Part shown: in pieces, positions 1 through 5,361 of the stretch
Numbering within the stretch: the first letter of the stretch is position 1
Layout of the letters: every line of letters starts with the position of its first letter
Origin: an uncultured Veillonellaceae bacterium
GTDB lineage: Bacteria > Bacillota > Negativicutes > Veillonellales > Dialisteraceae
NCBI GenBank assembly: GCA_958439155.1
Contig: CAUBUJ010000116.1
Coordinates: 1 to 5,361 of the forward strand
Direction of reading: 5' to 3'
DNA: 5,361 nucleotides
Program-made: the position numbers and the translations under genes
The notes under the pieces: generated by a model
Seen by the model: only the letters and a program-made list of their open reading frames with translations
What the model was told of the DNA's origin: nothing
The model's database searches: none

Positions 1-58
1 TAATGGAGTCTTTATAAATATGAACAATTTCCTTATGCTGCATTTACAGCAGCGCTTC

Positions 59-63
59 GGAGG
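59..63 (+). promoter_or_regulatory. Ribosome binding site deciding the ktrB start
   Basis: GGAGG stands four bases before the ATG at 68. This is a stronger Shine-Dalgarno match than the GGAG at 5-8, which would serve the in-frame ATG at 20 with a long 11-base gap. The spacing of four is slightly short, so the choice of start is favoured but not certain. Confidence 0.5.
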
Positions 64-67
64 AAGT

Positions 68-1390
68 ATGGACTATATGAGGCGCCTCAGCGCCTTTCAG
101 ATCATCATTATCGGGTTCGCCGGCCTTGTTTTGGCAGGGACCTTTCTTCTGATGCTCCCTTTTGCCACGGCGGACGCGGGAAGCGCCGGGTTCTGGGATG
201 CCCTTTTTACCTCTGTCTCCGCGACTTGTGTAACCGGTCTCGTGGTGCATGATACAGGGACGTACTGGACCTTTTTCGGGCAGGCAGTGATTCTGGCGCT
301 GATCCAGGTGGGCGGTATGGGCGTCGTGACCATCGCCATTATGATCGCCGTCCTTTCCGGCAGGAATATCAGCCTCATGCAGCGGAGCACTCTCCAGGAA
401 GCGGTATCGGCGCCGCAGCTGGGCGGGATCGTGCAGATGTTGAAGGTCATCGTCCAGTGGACAGTCATTCTGGAAGGGCTGGGCGCTGTGGTGATGGCTC
501 CGGTATTCATCCGGGAATTTGGGTGGATCAAAGGGGCGTGGTTCGCCCTGTTTCATTCCATCTCCGCTTTCTGCAACGCCGGTTTCGACCTGACCGGGGT
601 GCTTAAACCGGGGAGCTCTCTCATGTTTTACGCGGAAAATCCCGTAATCAATGCGACGGTAATGGTACTCATTATTGCAGGCGGTCTCGGATTCATCACC
701 TGGGCAGATCTGCTCGTGAACGGGCTTCATTTCCGGAAGTACCGTCTCCAGACGAAAATGATTCTCACCGCGACGGTCGGTCTGATTCTGCTGCCGGCCC
801 TCCTTTTTTATAGCTGCGATTTCGCCTCCCTGCCGGATGGTCCCCGTTTCTGGGCGTCTCTTTTCCAGTCCGTCACCGCCCGCACCGCTGGGTACAATAC
901 GGTGGACCTGAATATTATGACAGAAGGAGGCCGGATGGTGCTGATTCTGCTCATGATGATCGGCGGCAGCCCCGGATCCACAGCAGGGGGCATCAAGAGT
1001 ACCACCTTTTTCACGCTGATCGCCACCGCCGCGGCGACATTCCGCATGAAAAAAGACGTGGAATGCTTCGGCCGCCGCATCGCTCCCACGTCGATCCGCC
1101 ATTCCCTGACAGTGCTCCTTCTCTATATCGGCCTCCTCTCTCTGGGAAGTATCCTTATTACCTATATTGACGGCTTCCCCATCCTGGACAGCGCCTTCGA
1201 ATCGGCCTCGGCCATCGCCACAGTGGGACTCACCGTAGGCGTCACCGCCGACGCCGGCCAGATCTCCCGGGATGTGCTTATGCTCCTCATGTTCTTCGGC
1301 CGGGTAGGCGGCATTACCCTGATCTACGCGATGCACAAGGATTTTGGAAACAATTACGTGCGCCTTCCGGAGGAGAAAATTTCCATATGA
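68..1390 (+). CDS. ktrB: Potassium uptake protein, TrkH/KtrB family membrane subunit
   Basis: Ion-translocating subunit of a Ktr/Trk-type K+ (possibly Na+-coupled) uptake system in the cytoplasmic membrane. From the chosen start it has 440 residues, close to the usual KtrB length. The protein is hydrophobic throughout and shows the four-fold M1-P-M2 plan of the superfamily. The four selectivity-filter loops are readable: TCVTGL (53-58, Gly57), FCNAGF (168-173, Gly172), RTAGYN (272-277, Gly275) and ATVGLT (384-389, Gly387). The flexible gate-loop motif GGSPGSTAGGIK lies at 299-310, and the conserved GRVG arginine at 412 near the C-terminus. All four filter glycines are present, so the gene looks functional. 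The start at 68 was chosen for GGAGG at 59-63; an in-frame ATG at 20 (GGAG at 5-8, 11-base spacing) would add 16 polar residues and remains possible. The regulatory partner lies 779 bases downstream on the same strand, unusually far away. The TrkH versus KtrB versus NtpJ label is uncertain; the short partner protein favours KtrB. Confidence 0.95.
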   Translation: MDYMRRLSAFQIIIIGFAGLVLAGTFLLMLPFATADAGSAGFWDALFTSVSATCVTGLVVHDTGTYWTFFGQAVILALIQVGGMGVVTIAIMIAVLSGRNISLMQRSTLQEAVSAPQLGGIVQMLKVIVQWTVILEGLGAVVMAPVFIREFGWIKGAWFALFHSISAFCNAGFDLTGVLKPGSSLMFYAENPVINATVMVLIIAGGLGFITWADLLVNGLHFRKYRLQTKMILTATVGLILLPALLFYSCDFASLPDGPRFWASLFQSVTARTAGYNTVDLNIMTEGGRMVLILLMMIGGSPGSTAGGIKSTTFFTLIATAAATFRMKKDVECFGRRIAPTSIRHSLTVLLLYIGLLSLGSILITYIDGFPILDSAFESASAIATVGLTVGVTADAGQISRDVLMLLMFFGRVGGITLIYAMHKDFGNNYVRLPEEKISI

Positions 1391-1398
1391 GGAAGGGC

Positions 1399-1499
1399 TG
1401 CGTCAGAAATGGGGATAACGGATAGTGCGTCATAGGAACGGGGCGCAGAGTGCAGAGCGCAAAGTTTAGAGGGGTGGTGCCGCCTTCGGCGGAATTTTG
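1399..1499 (+). repeat. Intergenic repeat, left-pointing copy L1
   Basis: First copy of the repeat family, beginning nine bases after the ktrB stop codon. The head appears twice in tandem: a diverged TGCGTCA at about 1399-1405 followed by AGAAATGGGG, and GTGCGTCAT at 1425-1433 followed by AGGAACGGGG. Four 7-base units follow: GCGCAGA (1443), GTGCAGA (1450), GCGCAAA (1457) and GTTTAGA (1464). The copy ends in GGGGTGGTG and a small GC-rich hairpin (1480-1492). The same order of head, four heptads, GGGG and GC hairpin recurs after ktrA at 2835-2919, which supports a true family and not chance. Confidence 0.7.
1480..1498 (+). terminator. Possible weak terminator after ktrB
   Basis: CCGCC (1480-1484) pairs with GGCGG (1488-1492) around a three-base TTC loop and is followed by AATTTT. 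The stem is GC-rich but only five pairs, and the T-run is four. It lies about 90 bases after the ktrB stop. It may end ktrB transcription or simply be the tail of the repeat copy it sits in. Confidence 0.35.
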
Positions 1500-1885
1500 A
1501 TAGGGCGGAGAGTTGAATGGGATTTTATCGTTTGCAGGCATGAAGCGCAGTCCCAGGTGCTTGGTTTGCCTGTGCTGTCACGTTTACGGCCGAAAGCGAA
1601 AGGGGTTGGGGTGGAATTCCACTGCCCGCACTTTTTTATCGAAATGGGGGTCATCCCGACCGGACGTGTGACAGATGCTTGAGAGAAACGCTAAAAGAAA
1701 GTACGCCGCAGAGTGGAGACCTTTATGGTCCCCTTTAGGGTGGATCTTACGTAAAAATGGAAAGATTCACACTAAAAGGGGAAGGAAGGGACTCGACTCT
1801 GACCGTCATAAGAAAGAGTGCATTGACTCTCATAAGTCCCATTCTCGTCCACTGGAAATGACGCCCATCGTATCTGGTACCAGCG
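1500..1885. other. Non-coding spacer without recognised gene, with several small inverted repeats
   Basis: I see no recognisable protein here; the short open frames crossing it on either strand look like no family I know. Structures visible: a two-part stem, 1535-1540 with 1567-1572 (CAGGCA/TGCCTG) enclosing 1543-1548 with 1557-1562 (AAGCGC/GTGCTT, one G-U); a perfect 12-base palindrome GTGGAATTCCAC at 1611-1622; GACC/GGTC at 1718-1721/1727-1730, next to CCC/GGG at 1731-1733/1738-1740; GGGACT (1788-1793) complementary to AGTCCC (1835-1840); the direct repeat TCATAAG at 1806-1812 and 1830-1836; and a perfect 10-base palindrome CTGGTACCAG at 1874-1883. It lies between oppositely oriented repeat copies and could be the core of an element or decayed sequence. 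Confidence 0.5.
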
Positions 1886-1970
1886 GCGCAGCCGCATATA
1901 AAAAGTTTCTCCTATTTCGGCCTTAGACCTCAGACCCCAGACCGCGGACTCCGCTCTGATGACGCACGCT
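1886..1970 (-). repeat. Intergenic repeat, right-hand copy R1
   Basis: This copy is in the opposite orientation to L1. Its left part, from GCGCAGCCGCATATAAAAAG to the first heptad, aligns over about 42 bases with 1991-2033 and 3024-3066. The heptads are CCTTAGA (1921), CCTCAGA (1928), CCCCAGA (1935) and CCGCGGA (1942). The head ATGACGCAC (1959-1967) is the exact complement of the L1 head. A GCGGC/GCCGC hairpin (1883-1887/1891-1895) overlaps its start. Confidence 0.7.
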
Positions 1971-1990
1971 TGCCTTCCTGAGTCCCGTCG

Positions 1991-2125
1991 GCGAAGCCGC
2001 ATATAAAAAAGCCCTTCCTATTTCCTCTTCAGACTTCAGACTTTTGACTTCAAACCACGAGCCCTGCGTTAATGACACGCTATCCGACCTCCGACCTCAG
2101 ACCCTGCATTCATGACGCACTATCC
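1991..2125 (-). repeat. Intergenic repeat, right-hand copy R2 with duplicated end
   Basis: It starts with GCGAAGCCGCATATAAAAAA, then CCTTCCTATTTCCT, and matches R1 and R3. The heptads are CTTCAGA (2027), CTTCAGA (2034), CTTTTGA (2041) and CTTCAAA (2048). The end is present twice: CCCTGCGTTAATGACACGCTATCC (2062-2085) and, after three more heptads (TATCCGA, CCTCCGA, CCTCAGA), a second version at 2102-2125. The second carries the intact head ATGACGCACTATCC, an exact 14-base complement of 1420-1433. A CGGC-GAA-GCCG hairpin (1989-1999) sits at its left edge. Confidence 0.7.
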
Positions 2126-2159
2126 TTCGGCCCCGACATTTGTATGTTTTCCCATATAT

Positions 2160-2164
2160 GGAGG
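2160..2164 (+). promoter_or_regulatory. Ribosome binding site deciding the ktrA start
   Basis: GGAGG lies five bases before the ATG at 2170. This places translation start there and not at the upstream in-frame ATG codons at 2140 and 2158, which have no comparable site and would add residues before the conserved first beta strand. I found no convincing promoter upstream; TTGACT (2044-2049) with GTTAAT (2068-2073) is a weak candidate inside repeat R2. Confidence 0.75.
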
Positions 2165-2169
2165 TTTCT

Positions 2170-2817
2170 ATGAAATCCATTCTTCTCATCGGCCTTGGCC
2201 GCTATGGCCGGCATATCGCGAAAAAACTCAATGAACTCCATCACGAAGTGCTCGCGGTGGATGATAAAGAAGACCGGGTAGACATGGCCCTTCCTTATGT
2301 GACGAGAGGACTCATCGCGGACAGCACGAACCGGAATTTTCTCGAATCACTGGGCATTCGGAATTTTGATCTCTGCATCGTAGCCATTGGCGATGATTTT
2401 CAGAGCTCCCTTGAGACCACCTCCCTCCTGAAGGAACTGGGCGCCAAAATGGTAGTCGCCCGGGCAGCACGGGGCATCCACGAAAAATTTCTCCTCCGGA
2501 ACGGTGCCGACGAAGTGGTGTACCCGGAAAAACAGCTCGCCGTGTGGACCGCGATCCGGTACAGCTCGGACAAAGTTTTCGATTACTTTGAACTCGACCG
2601 GGAACACGCGGTCTACGAAATCGCTGTTCCTGCTTCATGGATCGGAAAAACCGTAGGAGAACTGGACGTGCGCAAGACTTACCACGTGAACATCATGGCC
2701 ATTAAAAAACAAGGCCAGCTCGACGCGGGCATCACCCCCCGGACGCGTCTCGAAGAAGGCGAGACCATTCTGATCTTAGGTAAGAACCAGGATATCCAGA
2801 AGTATCTTCATGTATAG
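2170..2817 (+). CDS. ktrA: Ktr-type potassium uptake regulatory subunit, single RCK protein
   Basis: Cytoplasmic gating subunit that would assemble as a ring beneath KtrB and couple nucleotide binding (ATP/ADP or NAD(H) in characterised relatives) to K+ flux. The protein has 215 residues, about the size of KtrA (around 220) and half of two-repeat TrkA. An RCK_N Rossmann domain fills roughly 1-130. It opens with strand KSILLIGLG and the G8-x-G10-x-x-G13 nucleotide loop, then acidic D31/D32 at the end of the second strand, ADSTN (50-54), VAIGDD (71-76) and GADEVVYPE (112-120), all usual in the family. An RCK_C domain covers about 137-215, with IGKTVGELDVR (158-168) and EEGETILILG (195-204). No domain is missing. 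It is on the same strand as ktrB but 779 bases downstream, so it may have its own promoter. Family assignment is firm; the bound ligand cannot be read from sequence alone. Confidence 0.95.
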   Translation: MKSILLIGLGRYGRHIAKKLNELHHEVLAVDDKEDRVDMALPYVTRGLIADSTNRNFLESLGIRNFDLCIVAIGDDFQSSLETTSLLKELGAKMVVARAARGIHEKFLLRNGADEVVYPEKQLAVWTAIRYSSDKVFDYFELDREHAVYEIAVPASWIGKTVGELDVRKTYHVNIMAIKKQGQLDAGITPRTRLEEGETILILGKNQDIQKYLHV

Positions 2818-2834
2818 CTTGTGGAAATGGGAGC

Positions 2835-2919
2835 GTGCGGTGCATCATAGGAGCGGAGTTTAGAGCTTAGAGTTATGAGTTTAGAGGGGCGGTGCGCCGC
2901 CTGGACAAAATAGGCGGCG
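2835..2919 (+). repeat. Intergenic repeat, left-pointing copy L2
   Basis: Starts 17 bases after the ktrA stop and parallels L1. The head is GTGCATCAT (2840-2848), followed by AGGAGCGGA. The four 7-base units are GTTTAGA (2858), GCTTAGA (2865), GTTATGA (2872) and GTTTAGA (2879). GGGGCGGTG and a GC-rich hairpin (2895-2919) complete the copy. Bases 2835-2857 can pair with 3091-3113 in the convergent copy R3. Confidence 0.7.
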
Positions 2920-2928
2920 GAAATTTTT
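2895..2928 (+). terminator. Likely rho-independent terminator after ktrA
   Basis: CGCCGCC (2895-2901) pairs perfectly with GGCGGCG (2913-2919) across an 11-base loop. GAAA and a run of five T (2924-2928) follow. It lies 78 bases after the ktrA stop. The four bases between stem and T-run and the wide loop make it moderate in strength. It is also the tail of repeat L2, so the repeat may have supplied the terminator. Confidence 0.45.
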
Positions 2929-3023
2929 GTAATCCTCAGGCCGGACGGGCCAATGACTAGTGCCATATTGTCAGGGAAAAGGTACGCAAACTGTCAGCCA
3001 ACAGCTAACGGCTTCCTCCCACA

Positions 3024-3118
3024 GCGCAGCCGTATATCAAAGAAACCTTCCTATTTCCTCTTCAGACTCCAGACTCCCGTCTTCAGACTGTCTGCACCAA
3101 TGATGCACTGTGCCATCC
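3024..3118 (-). repeat. Intergenic repeat, right-hand copy R3
   Basis: GCGCAGCCGTATATCAAAG, CCTTCCTATTTCCT and CTTCAGA (3024-3066) align base for base with 1991-2033 over 43 positions with few differences. The heptads are CTTCAGA (3060), CTCCAGA (3067), CTCCCGT (3074) and CTTCAGA (3081). The head ATGATGCAC (3100-3108) is the exact complement of the L2 head at 2840-2848. The 95 bases between L2 and this copy (2929-3023) hold nothing I recognise. Confidence 0.7.
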
Positions 3119-3138
3119 TTGCTTCAATTAAAATAACG

Positions 3139-3181
3139 CAATCAAAAACGCCTCTATCGCAGCGAGAGGCGTTTTTGATTG
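3139..3181. terminator. Strong bidirectional terminator between ktrA and speF
   Basis: The 17-base left arm (3139-3155) is perfectly complementary to the right arm (3165-3181), around a nine-base loop. The arms hold the GC-rich core CGCCTCT/AGAGGCG flanked by five A on the left and five T on the right, so either strand yields a hairpin followed by a U-run. On the - strand it begins five bases after the speF stop codon and is clearly its terminator; on the + strand it would catch read-through from ktrA. Confidence 0.92.
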
Positions 3182-3185
3182 GCAT

Positions 3186-5339
3186 TTATTTTTTCAGCAC
3201 ATTGCCCAGGCCGATGATGCGGCTATTGTGTTCTTCCAGATAGACCCCTTGGATTTCCGGGGAGAAGCCGGGGAAGCGGTTGATCCCTTCTTCGAGGGTG
3301 AGGAAGTAGCGCTGGGCGGTGTCGCTCCATGCTTCGCCGGGGACGACGCAGACGATGCCCGGCGGGTAGGGTAGGGCTCCTTCGAGAGCGATGCGCCCTT
3401 TGATTTCCGACAGGGGCACCAGCTCAGCCCGATTCCGGATGTAGGCATAGTGCGCTTCCTGGGGCGTCATTTTCGCTTCAGGGAAACTGTCATAGCGGAA
3501 GAGTTTTTTCTGCAGGGTCTTCACGTCATTCTTTTTGTAGAAGTCGTGCATTTCCTGGCAGAGCATGGAAATGGTGTAATTCTGGTAGCGGTCCCGGTAA
3601 GCAGTATAAATCGACGGGAGCACTTCCGACAGGGGCCTGTCTTCCTTCACGACCCGTTCGAAACGAACCAGGTGGGACACGAGATTTTCCAGCTTCGTCT
3701 GGGTTTCTGCCGGTGTCATGAGGAAGAGAATGGAATTGAGATCGCATTTTTCCGGGATGATGCCGTTTTCCCGGAGGTAGTTGGCGAGAATCGTCGCGGG
3801 AATGCCGAAGTCCTGGTACTCGCCGGTTTCCCGGTTGATGCCCGGCGTGGTAAGGAGAAGCTTGCACGGATCGACGAAGTACTGGTTTTCTTCATATCCT
3901 TCGAAATGGTGCCATTTGTCTTTCGGATGGAACCGGAAGAAGGCGAGGTCGCTTGCGATTTTTTCGGTGGGATAGCTTTCCCATTTCTTGCCCCGCACCG
4001 TTTCCGGAATGAAGGGCCGGATCAGTTTGCAGTGGCGGAGAATGCCTTTCCGCGCGTCGATGGCAAGTTTCACGCAGTCCATCCAGAGGCGCTTTCCTGC
4101 GTCTCCTTCCTGGATGCGGGCATTCACGTCGAGCGCCGCAAAGAGAGGATAGAAAGGACTGGTAGAGGCGTAGAGCATGTAGGCGTTGTTGAAGCGCTTG
4201 TGGTCGCAGTAGCGCTCCTGCCCTTTGATGTGGCTGTCCTTTTTGTGGATCTGCGAGGTCTGGGAGAAGCCGGCCTGCTGTTTGTGCACTGACTGGGTGA
4301 CGATGATCCCCGGGTCGTCCGGGCCCAGATCGAGAAGGAGGGGACTGCAGTCTTTCATCATAGGAATGAACTGCTCATAGCCCACCCAGGCGGAGTCAAA
4401 GAAAATGTAGTCGCAAAGGTGGCCGATCTTGTCCACTACCTGACGGGCATTGTAAATGGTGCCGTCGTAGGTGCCGAGCTGGATGATGGCCAGACGGAAA
4501 GGACGCTTTTCCTTCGCCTTCTCCGGATCAATCTGGGCGGCGAGTTTTCGCAGGTACTTCTCATCGAAGCAGTGGGCGTCGATGCCGCCGATGAAACCGA
4601 AAGGATTGCGGGCGGTTTCCAGGTAGATCGGTTTCGCGCCGCTCACCATGAGCGCCCCCTGGATGGCGGATTTGTGATTGTTCCGGTCAAAAAGCACCAG
4701 GTCCCCTGGCGCGAGAAGGGCGGAGGTGACCACCTTATTCGCCGTAGACGTGCCGTTCAGGACGAAGTAGGTCTTGTCCGCGTTGAATACATGGGCGGCG
4801 TGCTGCTGGGCCGCATAGGCGTAGCCTTCATGAATGAGGAGGTCTCCCAGCTTTACGTCAGCGTTGCAGATGTCGGCGCGGAAAAGATTTTCTCCAAAAA
4901 ATTCATAGAAGAGGCGGCCCACAGGATGGCGCCGGAAATACTGCCCGCCTTGGTGGCCGGGGCAGTCAAATTCGGAATTGCCTTCCTCTACATAGCTCTT
5001 GAGAGCACCGAAGAAAGGGGGGAGGAGATTTGTCTCATACTGGGACGCGGCCGCTTCGATTTGCCGGCTGTAGAGCTTCTTGTCAAAATGGTCCGTGTCC
5101 ATGATGCGGTACACCGAGCCGATTTCATCATCGTCAAAAGCGTCATCGTCAGTTTTGATGAGGAAGATCGGAATTTTGAAGCAGGTAGCGTCAATTTTCT
5201 GGATGAGCTGCGTATCCTCACTGGTGAGGACTGCCGCCGCTACGTCGGTGAAATCAGAAAGACTGGGATTGACCGTCTTCCGCTTCGTCGCGAAATACTT
5301 GGCCGCCGCCGGCGTGCAGGCGATTTTTAAAATGCCCAT
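3186..5339 (-). CDS. speF: Ornithine decarboxylase, SpeF/SpeC type, PLP-dependent
   Basis: Cytoplasmic enzyme converting L-ornithine to putrescine and CO2, consuming a proton; used for polyamine synthesis and, in the inducible SpeF form, for acid resistance. The 717 residues match the family (about 710-730). An N-terminal wing domain (about 1-108) holds SDFTDVAAAVLT (28-39) and an acidic linker (63-84). The PLP fold-type I domain follows, with CPGHQGG (126-132), the HADKTYFVLNGTS-like stretch (186-198), FDSAWVGYE (314-322, Asp315 expected to contact the PLP ring nitrogen) and SVHKQQAG (350-357), where Lys353 is the predicted Schiff-base lysine. The C-terminal part has VDPCKLLLTTPG (489-500), PEKCDLNSILFL (529-540) and PYPPG (657-661). 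From memory of the E. coli proteins it resembles SpeF more than SpeC in the N-terminal region. AGGAG at 5346-5350 with a six-base gap fixes the ATG. A strong terminator follows at once, so no potE-like antiporter gene follows downstream. Lysine or arginine specificity is less likely. Confidence 0.95.
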   Translation of the reverse strand: MGILKIACTPAAAKYFATKRKTVNPSLSDFTDVAAAVLTSEDTQLIQKIDATCFKIPIFLIKTDDDAFDDDEIGSVYRIMDTDHFDKKLYSRQIEAAASQYETNLLPPFFGALKSYVEEGNSEFDCPGHQGGQYFRRHPVGRLFYEFFGENLFRADICNADVKLGDLLIHEGYAYAAQQHAAHVFNADKTYFVLNGTSTANKVVTSALLAPGDLVLFDRNNHKSAIQGALMVSGAKPIYLETARNPFGFIGGIDAHCFDEKYLRKLAAQIDPEKAKEKRPFRLAIIQLGTYDGTIYNARQVVDKIGHLCDYIFFDSAWVGYEQFIPMMKDCSPLLLDLGPDDPGIIVTQSVHKQQAGFSQTSQIHKKDSHIKGQERYCDHKRFNNAYMLYASTSPFYPLFAALDVNARIQEGDAGKRLWMDCVKLAIDARKGILRHCKLIRPFIPETVRGKKWESYPTEKIASDLAFFRFHPKDKWHHFEGYEENQYFVDPCKLLLTTPGINRETGEYQDFGIPATILANYLRENGIIPEKCDLNSILFLMTPAETQTKLENLVSHLVRFERVVKEDRPLSEVLPSIYTAYRDRYQNYTISMLCQEMHDFYKKNDVKTLQKKLFRYDSFPEAKMTPQEAHYAYIRNRAELVPLSEIKGRIALEGALPYPPGIVCVVPGEAWSDTAQRYFLTLEEGINRFPGFSPEIQGVYLEEHNSRIIGLGNVLKK

Positions 5340-5345
5340 GGAAAT

Positions 5346-5350
5346 CTCCT
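5346..5350 (-). promoter_or_regulatory. Ribosome binding site of speF
   Basis: On the - strand AAAGGAG precedes the ATG at 5339 by six bases, an almost ideal arrangement. Only 22 bases of leader lie inside the window, so promoter and any leader-peptide control of the kind known for E. coli speF cannot be judged. Confidence 0.8.
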
Positions 5351-5361
5351 TTCTGCCGCGC

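Noticed and set aside
44..1336. 430-codon open frame on the - strand opposite ktrB
   Set aside because: The translation is rich in His, Gly, Arg and Glu with no domain, as expected for the complement of a membrane protein gene.
1497..2002. Short open frames in the ktrB-ktrA gap (61, 83 and 76 codons)
   Set aside because: They have no recognisable product, lack clear ribosome sites and run through repeat units, which explains their open reading.
1921..2101. CRISPR array
   Set aside because: The repeats are 7-base, contiguous and degenerate, without the 20-40-base identical repeats and unique spacers that an array requires.
1391..2169. c-di-AMP (ydaO-type) riboswitch upstream of ktrA
   Set aside because: Such riboswitches often control K+ uptake genes in Firmicutes, but I could not find the conserved ydaO core in the gap.
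2953..3243. 96-codon open frame on the + strand between ktrA and speF
   Set aside because: It crosses repeat R3 and the strong terminator and overlaps the 3' end of speF; no family features.
3450..4292. Long open frame on the + strand (280 codons) opposite speF
   Set aside because: It is antisense to a fully conserved decarboxylase, its translation shows no family features, and long antisense frames are expected opposite GC-rich codon-biased genes.
4419..5330. Long open frame on the + strand (303 codons) opposite speF
   Set aside because: It is a shadow of speF in the opposite strand, with no recognisable domain or good ribosome site.

Overview
The window holds three complete protein genes and two long, repeat-rich intergenic regions. 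Genes 1 and 2 (+ strand) encode the two halves of a Ktr/Trk-type potassium uptake system: a 440-residue membrane subunit of the TrkH/KtrB superfamily and a 215-residue single-RCK cytoplasmic gating subunit (KtrA/TrkA type). Gene 3 (- strand) is a full-length 717-residue PLP-dependent ornithine decarboxylase of the SpeF/SpeC group. The KtrA-like short regulator, AGGAG-type ribosome sites and codon use fit a Firmicutes-lineage anaerobe. A Negativicutes host (Veillonella/Dialister/Megasphaera-like) is my best guess, but it rests on general impression and not on a diagnostic marker.

Layout: 1-67 is the end of an upstream region with a possible alternative start; 68-1390 is ktrB; 1391-2169 is 779 bases with no recognisable gene; 2170-2817 is ktrA; 2818-3185 is 368 bases with no gene, between convergent genes; 3186-5339 (reverse strand) is speF; 5340-5361 is its leader with a ribosome site. 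A strong, nearly symmetrical terminator (3139-3181) sits between ktrA and speF and can serve both strands.

The intergenic DNA is the least ordinary part. Both gaps are built from the same degenerate repeat family, about 80-100 bases per copy. Each copy has a 9-base head (GTGCRTCAT or its complement), a run of 7-base units (GTTTAGA-like, or CTTCAGA-like in the opposite orientation) and a tail. Copies just after each + strand stop codon point one way; copies before the next gene boundary point the other way. Each gap is therefore a large inverted repeat. The heads match within each gap and differ between the gaps by a compensating G-C to A-T change, which suggests that the arms pair or are maintained as a unit. 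No transposase or other protein accompanies them, so a BIME/MITE-like non-autonomous element is the most cautious reading.

Functionally, KtrA and KtrB would together take up K+, with the RCK protein binding nucleotide and gating the channel-like KtrB. Ornithine decarboxylase consumes a proton while making putrescine, so the window groups ion/osmotic and acid/polyamine homeostasis. Nothing in the sequence shows that the convergent decarboxylase is co-regulated with the potassium system.
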